Assembly (NCBI RefSeq): GCF_042100115.1
Contig: NC_091277.1
Span: 1,798,001-1,862,000, forward strand
DNA: 64,000 nucleotides
Direction of reading: 5' to 3'
DNA from: Alternaria dauci
Taxonomy: Eukaryota; Ascomycota; Dothideomycetes; Pleosporales; Pleosporaceae
Positions 9,466 to 19,970 of the stretch are shown piece after piece. The position numbers and the translations under genes were made by a program. The notes beneath the pieces are model-generated. The model saw only the letters and a program-made list of their open reading frames with translations, searched no databases and had not been told where the DNA came from. How positions within the stretch are numbered: the first letter of the stretch is position 1; every line of letters begins with the position of its first letter.

Positions 9466-12371
9466 TCAGTAGTTGAGCTCGCCGCTGCCACCACCACCGA
9501 CCGCATCCAGATCTTCATAGCTCTTAATGGACCGACCTTGCACAGATTGCACAGGGCCGGGTCCGCCCTCGCCGTATCGCTGAGGACCCTGACGGCTACC
9601 ACGAGGTGGAGGGGTCAGTCGGCCACCGTTGACAGCGGGGCGAGGACGGCCATCACGAGGTTGGCGATCATAAGGTCCAGTGCGGCTGTTGAAGCGGTGG
9701 CCGCCCCGTCGCATGGGGCCGGCGCGGTCGTCGTGGGTGGCATTGGGGTCCCAGGTACCGCCCATAGCAGGATTGAACATGGCGCCTAGGTGCACCCCGT
9801 TCTGCATGCCATTGTTTGCCATTGCCATGTTCATGTTGGCCAGGTTGAACCCCCGCGGTGTTCCAGTGGCCTGGACATGATTGCCCATTGGGAAGTGACC
9901 ATTACTATTGGCATCACTACGCGATGGAGCAATATGAGCAGGGTCGACAACGTAGCTGTTAACCAGTTGTAGCTGTATCAAGTTAGTAAACAAGATGGTT
10001 CCAATGTTTCACATCGATACTTACATCCTTGCGCAATTTCTCGAGCCACTCAGGATGACGCTTCTCAACGTGCTTTTGCCAGAAATGCTGGCCCTTGAAC
10101 AGCTTTGTGCACTCCGGGACCTTGCAGCGCCACTTTGATTCGTCCTCTTGTTTGACATAGCGGGAGAGTTCGTCCTCGATAGCCTCCTCCAGAGGTTTGC
10201 CGCCGAGCTTGCGAATATCAACATTCTCTGGCTCAAGCAGCTGCAGCAGCTTCTCTTCATAAGTCTTGACCCAGTTGAAAGCGCGTTGGAGTTGTTGTTG
10301 GTTCTTTGTGCTCAGGCGCATAGGCTTCCGCTCTTGCATTGGACTCCCAGCCTCGCCATTTTCAGCATCACCAGAAGACTCTTGCTTCCTGTATGGAAAT
10401 AGATCGCCGGTAGCTGTGGCTCTCGCTGTCGCCTTGGCAGCAGTCGTAAGGCTTGCGCGTGGTCGACGAAGATGACCTCCTGCGCACTTGCGAATCAACT
10501 CGTGGACTGAGTCACTCTCAAAAACACAGAAGAAACAGAAGTTATAGACTCGTCGCAAGTACTCGATGAGAAGATCGAGCTTCTTCTTCTTGGCCAGCAA
10601 CTCCTCGTCATCCACTTCGTCATCGAAGGCGCCTTCGTCGTCTTCCATGGTCTCATCCTCACCCTCTTCCAAGTCCTCAGGATCACGCGCTTTCTGGGCA
10701 GGAACCGGAGCATTTGCTGGAGGCTGCAGCCAGCCTTTCGACCCCAGAGCTTCAACCCGCTGTTCAATTTTACTGACACCATCGACATTAGCAAAGTCTT
10801 CTTCGTGCTGCGCCTTGAGATCAGAGTCGAGCTTCCGAACGAGTCGTTCCGCAAGCTCAAGATCACGCTCAATCCTCTCAGGCGCAGAGAAGAGGTCCCA
10901 TAATGCCTTTTTGCGCGGTGCGGCAGGCGGCTCATGGATACCAACGTGGCAGGTGAAATTGCCCCGTTGCTCATCAATGACTGTTTTTCCGTTGAGAGCT
11001 TCGAGAGCCTTGTGGGCGGTGGTCTGGGGGCCCTGAGTAACTTCAGGTTTGTCCTCGACAGCACCGTCTTCGGCCTCGTCGTCACGCCCGTCACCACGGT
11101 TGTCGATGACCATTGGCTGCTCATCGCTTGGGTTGAGGATGACCCAACCAATGCGGTGGCACTTCTTAAGTGGGTTGGGGTCACTCATACTCAGCCACTT
11201 GAAGCCGCCAGGGCCTTCTCCCAGGTGTTCCTTGCAGAACTCTTCGACCTTCTCGCGGTTGACGGTAGGCGCGATCGTTTTGATGAGTAGCGTAGGCTGG
11301 AATGCAGTCTCGTCACGGATCTCGCCACCTTTGCAAGGCAACAGATCACCAACGCCCAAGACCTCGTTGGCAGCTGCTGTTTCGCCCTCTTCTTTCTCAA
11401 CGATGCCGCCGGCACCGTTCGAGTCATTCTTGTAGATGCCTTCCAACGTGAATTCGTCAAAGTAACCCTCATCTATCTGTCGCTCCCACTCCTCGTAGAT
11501 GCCATGGCGATATTGACGAAGCTTCTCCTTGAAAGCCAGATCGTAGTCTGGATCATAACGCTCCTTGAACCACTCCTCGTTCTTGTGCTTTTCCACAAAC
11601 GTCTTCGCCATCTGCACCTGCAGCTTCTCCTTGTACTCGTCATATGCGGCCTGAATCTGCTCGCGCTCTTTGCCACGTTCCTCTCGGGCTTCGCGCTCTC
11701 CTTTGAGACCAGGCTTGCGTCCACCGTTCTTCGCGCGCTCCTTCTCCTCCTTCATGAGCTGCTCGACACGCCACCACTCTGCAAAGTAGTTGAATCCGAC
11801 CTGGTATTCGAGGTGCATGGGATTTGGAACAGGGTTGGTAGTGAAGGTCGGCGCAAAGTTGTCCTGGCCAGGCACGTATCGGTCGATGCCTGCTTGCACA
11901 GGTGGAGGTGAAGAGCGTCGTCGGTTGCCGTCTCGTCGCGGTCCATCGTAATCGCGCGCGCGATCAGGCTGGTATCGGTCGATGTTCTGGGGTGAGCGCG
12001 ATCGTCGCCTGCCTGCCCTGCGGTCTCCGGAGCCTTTATCACGCATGTTAGCTTAGCTCAGTCATCTCACGATCTCGATCAAGGTCGAGGTTTGAAGCTA
12101 CAGCCCAGGAAGCGTAGCAACCAAGCTTGTCCACAGGTTGGACAGCATAGTGCTTGGCAACGCAGGCCAGAAGCAAACACGCGGTGTTGTTTCGCGTCAC
12201 GGTGAAGAGAAGAAGCGCCTCCGGTTCAAAGGAGAAGAGTAGCTTACCTGGTGAACGGCGTCTGTACGAATCGGCAGGCGGCCTAGAGTCTTCACGCGTA
12301 GCACTGCAAGCCGTCAGCGTCTCGCTTTGCGCGTCTTGTTGTGCTGCATGAACATACGTGTATGAGTCCAT
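9466..12371 (-). CDS. ARS2: Ars2/SERRATE (fission yeast Pir2) RNA-processing scaffold
   Basis: Four exons right to left: 12371-12358 (14 nt), 12303-12248, 12033-10025, 9971/2-9466; 861 residues. The small first exons are supported by a 54-nt intron (GTATGT, GCTGAC, TTGCAG) and a 214-nt intron with CTAAC 13 nt before its acceptor. The joined N-terminus reads 'MDSYTATREDSRPPADSYRRRSPG', then an RS-like tract. Next come the Ars2 helical domain 'GFNYFAEWW', a charged middle region, a degenerate RNA-recognition-like fold, and a C2H2 zinc finger at about 660-683 (CKVPECTKLF...HVEKRH). The tail is Gly/Arg/Asn-rich. Ars2 links the nuclear cap-binding complex to RNA export, processing or decay; in S. 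pombe, Pir2 works with the MTREC surveillance complex. Confidence 0.93.
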
Positions 12372-13158
12372 CGTCGCGGACCAAAAGTCTCTGAAAGGAC
12401 CTCGAAGTTACAAGCGTGTATCGCGCGATGGAGACGGGTAGTCGTGTTCAGGTGGTTCGGAAGCAGTGTGAGAAGGCAAGCCTCGGCACAACACGCGTGG
12501 TCTTGCCTCGTTGTGGCGCGCAATCTTGCCGGGAGTATGCGCTGAGTGATAGTGGATGCTCGGGAGGCAATCGGAGCGGGTAGCTGTTTGCCATGATGGC
12601 TCGGTCAGAGAGAGGACAAGTAAGGGACAAGATGACGGAGAAGGAACGTGACGAGCAACGAGGAGGAAGAGGTAGGTAAGAAGTGACAAGGAGCCGACAC
12701 GCTCGACGCGATTGATCGCACCCAAGCAGCAGCGCAAGGAGAGAAGGTCAGAGAGGCAGCGGGAGGGAGGCTGGGCGCAGGGCCACGGGGACAACGCTGG
12801 CGGAGCTATGGAGATAGCTGTACAAGAGGAAGAAGGGGTATTACGAACAATGGGCAGCAAAATGACGAGAAGGTGCACTCACGATGTGCTAAAGTGACGC
12901 CCGGGCAGAAAGATGCCTGTGGAGATGGAGATGGCAGAAAGAAGGGTGAGGTTGATCGCGGAGGGCTGGCACGGCTGAGACGGGGCTAGTGCCGGCTGCT
13001 CGGAAAGTGGGTCGACGCGTGCGCCCGTGAACTGCCTAGGTCCCACGCTTGATTGGAGTGCCGAAAAACCGGTGATGGAGTCCAAAGGTACAAGATATAT
13101 TCCACAGACTACCTGACCTGACAGCTGCGTACAAGCCTCATTGTCCATCGCCGCCGCC
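12372..13158. promoter_or_regulatory. Divergent promoter ARS2 (-) / TspO (+)
   Basis: The two start codons face apart across 787 bp, which must contain both promoters and 5' untranslated regions. The strand leading into ARS2 is pyrimidine-rich (CTTCTC-type runs around 12600-12700), typical of fungal leaders. No TATA box stands out. Confidence 0.55.
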
Positions 13159-13873
13159 ATGACGAGCTACATCCCCTCCCTAACGCTCCCCAACTTCGCT
13201 TTTGAGAACCCTGCAGTAGCCATCCTACTACCAGTTCTGTGTGGAACAGCCACAGGATTTGCCATCAGTCGTAAGCCGACATGTTCCTGTGTCTGTATGG
13301 GAAATATAACATCCATGCAGCAAGCGTGTCTCAGACGGCATACCGGACGCTGAAGCAGCCCCCGCTGCACCCACCCGGCTACGTCTTCGGACCAGTATGG
13401 ACAGCCCTCTATGCCACCATGGGCTACACAGCCTACCGCGCATACACCATTGGCGCCAATTCCGCTAACCCCAGCACTGTCGCTTTGGCCAAGGTATGAT
13501 GGTTCCCTGACTTCCTGGTACTGCTCAAGCTAAAGTAGCCTAGCACGGAGCGACTCTCTACACTGTCCAGCTTGCCTTGAACCTGATGTGGACTCCTCTC
13601 TACTTTGGCCTTGGTAAACCCATAGCCGCTACAGTTGACATCCTCGCTCTCGGTGGAACTCTTGCCTACCTTATCAGCATCTGGGGACAGGTTGATCCTA
13701 CTTGCGGATGGCTGCTCGCCCCATACATGGGTTGGGTCAGCTTTGCGACGTATCTCTGCGTAAGTACCGTCCCCCTGTGACATGTATGAGCCGTCGGAAG
13801 CTGACGTTACGGATAGGCCGGGTCAGGCTACCTCAACAATTGGGACTTCAGAGCCATCACCAAAAAAGAGTAG
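13159..13873 (+). CDS. TspO/MBR translocator protein (peripheral benzodiazepine receptor homologue)
   Basis: Four exons: 13159-13270, 13321-13493, 13544-13759, 13817-13873; 185 residues. TspO proteins are five-helix membrane proteins that bind tetrapyrroles and sterols, in the outer mitochondrial membrane or endomembranes of eukaryotes. Family signatures are 'KQPPLHPPGYVFGPVWTALY' after helix 1, 'LALNLMWTPLYFGLGKP' (the conserved LN..W.PL.FG block) and the C-terminal 'AGSGYLNNWDF'. Five hydrophobic stretches fit the fold and length (about 160-190). The introns are 50, 50 and 57 nt; the second ends in an atypical '...GCCTAG'. The gene is divergent from ARS2. Distribution of this family in fungi is patchy. 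Confidence 0.92.
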
Positions 13874-14190
13874 AGAGAATGTTGCAGCGAGTCGATGCCA
13901 AAATGAGTGCATCTCAAGTCTGCTTGAATACATAGCAAGACCGATGTCTCCTGAGGGGAGATAAGCACGCGGAAATATCACTGTATCATTATAAAATGTA
14001 TTTTATAATTTGCCGAGACCGCATTGTTTCATCTCAACGCTAACAGAGCATGATTATCTTCGCGGTATCTGGCACGGACCCTCCAGCACCTCTGTTGTTC
14101 TCCAATAATCACGCCCACCCCACATTTCCTCTATTCATCAAAACGATCTCTTGTCGTTGCTTTTGAATAATCTTCTTCTCCTCCAATACA
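13874..14190. other. Intergenic: TspO 3' flank, upstream of LPAELRN-like gene 1
   Basis: About 0.3 kb. It includes an AT-rich near-palindrome (TATAAAATGTATTTTATAA, 13990-14008) that could form a hairpin or poly(A) element just after TspO. A pyrimidine-rich leader precedes 14191. Confidence 0.4.
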
Positions 14191-14968
14191 ATGGAGCATC
14201 TTTTAAGACGGACGCAGCGGCTGCTAATCACAAGAACCGGTACGGAGAAGCGCGCCGAACACACATGCGAAACAATATCAAACAATACAGTGTAGGTACT
14301 GTCCGTCAAACAGACTGCTTCCCAGATCACACTCACTCAGTGCCAGTAACAAAGGGGCCTCGCCCTTCTTCCAACTGCCCGCCTCCGTCCGAAAGCGTAT
14401 ATATGAGTACGTTCTTGGTGGATTGCAAATCCGGGTCTGTGATGCGAAGAGCTGCAATCGATCGCATAGATGTCGTTCCAGGAAGCGGAAACTCCATTGC
14501 CCCACGTACTTCCACCTTCCTAGACGTCGTCTTACACTACTCGCGACCTGTCGACAGATACATTCGGAGACTATGTTCTTGCCGTTTTCTCTCAATGAGT
14601 TCAGCGGAGAACACTGGGATATCCACCTCGCTGTCTACTATCGCCTTACCGACGCGCAGGTAAGCGCTATCACGAAGATACACATTCATCTTGGGAAATC
14701 GGATATACATCATCAACATAGCTTGGACACCAATTGTCCCGTTGTTAAGCTTGGCAGTGACTTGGCCTCTACTCTGCAAACCTTAGGTCGGCTTCGTGGA
14801 CTCCGCCGGCTTACTGTTGAGTGGGCCGGTTGTCATAGTGGGGTGCTGGATTGGCCTACGACGAAAAAGGTGGTATCAGAAATGGCGACAAGGGAACTCG
14901 AACGCGTGAGGCGCATTCCGGATATCAAAGTATCCATAGTGGGCTGCAAGTGCTACAATGGGTCTTGA
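14191..14968 (+). CDS. LPAELRN-family protein, copy 1 (possibly degenerate 5' end)
   Basis: The frame covering about 14355-14968 encodes 'FFQLPASVRKRIYEYV' followed by a Cys/Arg-rich stretch, 'LLATCRQIHSETMFLPFSLNEF', and a helical end with 'RGLRRLTVEWAG'. This is the family of 'LPAELRNKIYEYV' proteins seen in large numbers in Dothideomycetes; no biochemical function is established. The N-terminus is unclear. An ATG at 14191 in good context opens a short exon. The only in-phase junction I find uses a weak donor (GTACGG, 14240) and acceptor (AACAAAG, about 14355). The LPAEL core is changed to LPASV. Compared with the clean copy at 16.5 kb, this one may be eroding. Coordinates of the first exon are tentative. 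Confidence 0.5.
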
Positions 14969-16477
14969 ACTGGTGGTTGGAGCCTTGCCAGGCGATGCAG
15001 TGGATCTGAGATGTCATGTATACGGGTCGACACACTCACCGAAGCCACCGATTCTCTTCTCCTTTCCGAAGCACAAGAACACAACAGCCTGTGCACCAAC
15101 TTTCACTGTCACCCCATCTACTTCAGCACCTTCCAAGATCTTACCATCATCGCTCAATTTACGTTACCCATTTAGGTTCTTCTTAGACCTCCTGCACACA
15201 ATCGGTCTCAATTCGGACCGCTTCAACTTTGTAATTGTACAACTCCAATTCTTGTGGCACTATGGAGCAAACTCAGCCAGGGCAGCCGACTGACAAACAA
15301 GCAGGACATGACGACAATGACACCGATAGTCTCGCGGCGCTCGCTGCACTGTGGTTTACATCATCACTATCATGAGGTCTAGCCAATCGCAACAGTACTC
15401 TCCAAAACCAGATATACTGCATCATCTTACGCCTCTTGCCCGCTACGGACCCCGAAACGAGTCGAATGTGCCTTCTTGGTCGCGCACTTTGTTCGGATAG
15501 GCCCTGACAGTGACTCCTCACTTGCCGTCAAATCTACCCCGAACCCAAACTATTATCCTTCATCCCAAATATCTTCAAGGGTAGTCAATTGAACTTGAGA
15601 AACGCCACAAAGTTTTCCAGTCAGGAATAAGCCAATATTCTGTGGAATGTTCAGGCCACGATAGAGTTGTAAGACTATCATGTACTTCTGAACTCCTAAA
15701 GTGAATTTTGTGTCAATAATGGACAGTTTGATGCAGCATACAGCATGCGGAGGCGAGATCAAATTTCGTTTACTGTTTGAACGATAGTGTAGTTTTGCTG
15801 TGAATTACGTGTCGCTGCTTCGGTGCAGCTATAAAGCTAACAGATAGGCGGTGAGTTTGTATCGTGGCAACATGTTGCCTTGATCTTACCACTAAAATGG
15901 ACTCACATTCTCCTACTCTCTCAAAGACATCATATGCGCAAATCTCTCGCCCTGTCATTATGGCTTTCCCTGTCCGACCAGCATCTAGCGTGAATGCAGG
16001 CGCAATGACACGAGTAAAACACAGAGAAGCACTTCCATTACGGCCATGAAGACTATCAGGATTGAGAACAACTACGTATGTGTGAAACGCTCTAAAAAGA
16101 AGGAAATATATTCTTGAACCTGTGGTAAGTACGCGGAACCAGGCAGACATGTCCTCGACCTCTAGTGAGTCTCGTTGTGCCCAGTGAGTAATGTCTTTGG
16201 GCGCTTGGTCCGGAATCATGCGGTTGGTGCGTTTGACTGCAGTACAGGAAAAAACCAGACAACCGCTTTATATTTTCGATTTTGATATAGTCATTCCGCG
16301 GAAGGCGTCACTAACCTTTCAATTTGTTACCGCAGCTAGCACCTTCCACACCGTCCTTCTTGTTTACCGCCCCACTTTCCTCATACACGCTCATCAGTGA
16401 TCACGCAGTCTTTTTCTAGTCTTCTTACTATCATCACTCTGAACTCCCCGTACCCAAGTACGAGCTCTACACTCGCC
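14969..16477. other. Gene-poor 1.5-kb spacer between the two LPAELRN-family genes
   Basis: No gene is well supported. A 149-codon minus-strand ORF (16219-15770) lacks motifs and splice-supported partners. The stretch is more A+T-rich than its surroundings in places (15590-15780, 16080-16300). It may hold eroded coding sequence from a past duplication, but I could not align it by eye to either neighbour. Confidence 0.4.
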
Positions 16478-17231
16478 ATGTACTCGCCAACTGTTCCAGA
16501 ACGTGTACAATACTACGACCGTAGCATCGTGCTCATGGATCGCCTCGCAGCAATGTGAGTACAGAATCGACCTGCCCTGGAGGCATGCACTATCACTTTG
16601 TTAGAGTTACAAGGGAGACTACTACGCATACCTTTAGGGTGCATGTTGGTATAGTGCATTCTCCTGTGCTACCCGCTAACCAAAACGCAGCTCCCAGCGG
16701 AATCATCGAAAGTCACCACTCCTCCGTCTGCCGGCAGAGCTTCGCAATAAAATCTACGAATACGTTTTCCTGTCCCAGCCTATCCGCCCTTTCCGCGAGC
16801 ATAGAGAGTGGCCCCACTGGGCGTACCCCAGGTCGCAGTTGAACCTACTAGAGGCGTGTCGTCAAATCTACCTTGAAGCCAAGCTCTTCCCGTTCGCCCT
16901 CAACGTCTTTGTCGGCTACGCAGAGCATGTCATCGAGTTGTTGCTCACGACATTTACGACTTCTCAGACCGACATTATATCCAACGTACGACTTTACGTT
17001 GACGCCTTTGGAGTCTATAGAGACGGGAAGCTCCCAGAGACTGGACTCAAAGCCTGGTTCATCGAAGAACTGGGGGATCTGTGTCAGCTGGTCAGCCTCC
17101 GCGAGGTGACGCTGATCTGGTTCGGTAGTGACATTGAAGTTGTCAGAGAACATTTGGAAATGTCGGTGTTGTCAATTTTCAAGGAAGCAGGTCGAGCGGA
17201 CATCAAGATTGTGGTGCGGTACTTTGAGTAA
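16478..17231 (+). CDS. LPAELRN-family protein, copy 2
   Basis: Two exons, 16478-16554 and 16691-17231; 205 residues. The intron has a clear donor (GTGAGT), branch (GCTAAC) and acceptor (ACGCAG). After splicing, the protein reads 'SPLLRLPAELRNKIYEYVF', then 'LLEACRQIYLEAKLFPFALNVF', and a helical C-terminal half with 'LREVTLIWFG'. This order matches the fungal family of unknown function in which an F-box-like 'LPxEL' helix leads into 'CRQIxxE'. The link to F-box proteins is a resemblance only. It lies 1.5 kb downstream of a related copy in the same orientation, suggesting an old tandem duplication. Confidence 0.75.
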
Positions 17232-17760
17232 GGTATGGAGATTGGAGAACGAACCGCGATGGAGAGACCCGAGTGACGCGATACAACTGTGGTATCAGCA
17301 TGCATCTGCTACAATTAAAATCAGCTATGTCTGTATAATTATTACCAGCAATTGGACGCACTGTGTCTGGATCTTACCTACTGTATTACTGTCAGAAATG
17401 AACTCCTTTACCCAAAACTTTCTACGCTTTTACTCAAATTTCCAGATCTGAACATGGGTTTATAAAGTTAGTATATGCCTTGACTGCACTTTGTGCAACA
17501 ACACTTACGCATGCCCGATCGCGGTTGATTCTCGGGGGTGTGAGCGCTCTGGAACGCCACGTGACATAGACCCTGCCAAGAAATTGCTGCCGCCTCGCGA
17601 CGACTTGTGTGATTCTTTGTTGCCCCACGCTCTGCTTTGGTAAAACCCATCCGCCGTATGCTGATAACCTCACAACGAGAACCTCAAGTGACGCTGCAGT
17701 GATAGTATTGCGCATTACTAACAACTTCAGCCCATAGATTTCCCGATCAACTAGTCCAAC
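17232..17760. other. Intergenic: promoter of the CCCH gene
   Basis: About 0.5 kb. The last 60 bases before 17761 contain CAACTTCAG- and CCAAC-type leader sequence. A 121-codon antisense ORF across this region has no motif and is not called. Confidence 0.45.
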
Positions 17761-18914
17761 ATGGTGTCGCGCGACCCACCTCCGTACACGCAGGACCAAA
17801 TCGCCGCGATGACCTCACCGGAGGAGAAAGTACGCGCCATGGCAGAGCTCAAGAGTAGGTGTAGGGAAGATTACTGGCTCAGCAAGATAATGACAATTGG
17901 ATGTTAGGTTACATTGTGCGCATGAGGAGGGACAACGAGCTCAGGTCGAATGGCTACTCTGGCTCTGGTTACCGCACCCCCTCCGGCACCTTCAATCACC
18001 ATGACACCTCTTACCATCTACGAGGCAGCTATCGCGGCGGTTATCGTGGTGGCAGAGGCAGAGGTCACACACCATACCATCCCTACTCGCGTCCCTACAC
18101 CACACCTCGCTTTGCGCATAGCTCCGTCGCTGTCACCGGTACCGGCAATGCTACCCCGTCTCCCGAGGTAAATGAAGAGGAGGACCTGCCGCAGACAACG
18201 GCCGATGGTACTGTCTCCTCGTCAAGCGATCACCAGCAGCCCGAATCACGGAGACTTTGCGCCATATTCACATCCACAGGTATTTCGACGAAACGACAAT
18301 TTCGGGACCTTTCCTTACCCTTGTACGCTTCTAACGTATGAATAGGTCAATGTTCCCGCCCAGCATGCTACCTCGTTCATGATCCAGAAAAGCAAGCCGT
18401 CTGCAAGCCTTGGTTTTATAAGGATAACTGTGCTAAAGGAGACTACTGCCCATTACCTCATGATGCGTCGTCGCACAACGCGCCAACATGTCTTCATTTC
18501 CAAGCAGGCCGATGCACCAAGGAACACTGCCGCTTTGCCCATATCCGTGTCAATCCCTCGGCCCTGAACTGCGTAGCTTTTGGACGTATGGGCTATTGCG
18601 AAAAGGGAGACACCTGTGCCGAGCTGCATGCGCACGAGTGTCCCGATTTCGCCAACACAGGAGACTGCTACTATGGTGAGAGCTGCCGCCTTTCGCACAT
18701 CCGTCGCGCCACTCGCATGAAGAAGGCCACTCGTGGGTCTTCCCCAGTCCACTCTCCGTCGTCAAACACTCCCGCTACTCCGGACACTTCTGACAAGGGC
18801 ATGGATACCGCTCAGGACGCTCCAGAGTGGACGATGCCGAAGACTGTAACCCCTCGGACGCCTCAGGAGTTTACCCACCAGGCAGACTTTGTTGCCTTTG
18901 AGACAGACGAGTAA
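17761..18914 (+). CDS. CCCH zinc-finger protein, ZC3H3 / fission-yeast Red5 family
   Basis: Three exons: 17761-17854, 17908-18279, 18346-18914; 344 residues. The start 'MVSRDPPPYTQDQIAAMTSPEEK' precedes an RG-rich, Tyr/His/Pro-rich region (about 50-90) and then five tandem CCCH fingers (about 158-270), for example 'CKPWFYKDNCAKGDYCPLPH' and 'CPDFANTGDCYYGESCRLSH'. Five fingers in this spacing are typical of ZC3H3/Red5. Human ZC3H3 acts in mRNA polyadenylation and export; S. pombe Red5 works with Pab2 and Rmn1 in the MTREC pathway that sends transcripts to the nuclear exosome. The tail is Ser/Thr/Pro-rich. Intron 2 has a CTAAC branch and retains short length (66 nt). Confidence 0.85.
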
Positions 18915-19970
18915 GCACGGCCTTCCGCTGGATTGGTGATGCCCGGACATGTATGTGCCCCCCCTGCTCAGATTCCATGACGGTCCTTCCTAATTCGAGT
19001 TTTCCAAAGTTTTGGTCCTGCGAGTTTGCGATCTGGTAGGTCCTTGTCATGATCGTTTCTTGCTTATCTTGACTCTTCAAGGTTCGGAGCTTTTCATGGC
19101 GTTTAGGGTTCTTTCGATGATACCCCCTCTCACGATTCTTTTACCTCTTTTGTCCTTTTATCGTTTCTATTCTGGCGCAAACCCTCATCGATGTTACACG
19201 TGTATCTTTTGTCCAAAAGAGAGGCTGTACGATACTCGGTGGGGGTTTTGCGAAGTTCCCTGAGGGTGCTGTTGGCTTGCTGATGGGCTAAAGTCGTCCT
19301 CTCAGGACGTGTAGTTGAAAAGAGAACAGTAAATAAGCATGAAAAGACAATTCAAATAATCTAGACTGAAGGAACGTCTTCTGCCTATTGTGACGGTGCG
19401 ATGAGGTTGTCCATTAGAGATGTTCGATAGCCATGTCTGTGCTGCAAGGATGGATGTTCAAACACAGGGGCATGAGTAGCGTCAGGTACCATGATTTCCT
19501 GGAGATCAGACACGCCCTAGTGCTGACGACTCGCAAAAGGTCCGGATGGTGTTCAATGTCGTGTGCATTCTGAATGTAATCCCGATGGAATCTTATCACA
19601 CACATCAATCTCGTACCGGAGCAAAGTTGCATACTGCTGATTGCTGCGCTTGATGGCAGCGGTGCGTCTGACATATGCGGCGCGCTGTGGAGGCTGAGGG
19701 GGGGCTGCGGCTACTGCTTGGCCCTCGTCCTACAGAGAATCGAGCTGTTCAATTCGACAGCCCGCGCCGGCAGGACCATGAGCGCGTCCACATTTGCGAT
19801 GAGTCTACGGAGATATAAGACAACCCTCAGAATTGAATAGTACCAACGGCACGACGCTCGCCCTCCGTTGTGTGAGGCTACCCTTGAATATTGTTAGGTC
19901 TCCAGCCGCGTACCCCTTGCCTTTGCTGGCAGCGCGAAACCCGACGCGACATCTCATTTTGCGCACCACC
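18915..19970. other. Intergenic, about 1 kb
   Basis: This is the 3' flank of the CCCH gene (T-rich to about 19250) and the promoter and leader of the Sel1-repeat gene. The in-frame stretch upstream of 19971 lacks an ATG, so it is read as leader. No other gene is seen. Confidence 0.45.

Noticed and set aside
10495..11184. 229-codon minus-strand ORF overlapping ARS2
   Set aside because: It is a shadow frame of ARS2 exon 3, Ser/Arg-rich without motifs. The ARS2 frame continues through to the zinc finger.
15770..16219. 149-codon minus-strand ORF between the two LPAELRN-family genes
   Set aside because: No motif, no splice-supported extension and no leader-like upstream sequence. It is compatible with chance.
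17434..17799. 121-codon minus-strand ORF antisense to the CCCH gene start
   Set aside because: It overlaps the promoter and first exon of a well-supported gene and has no domain.
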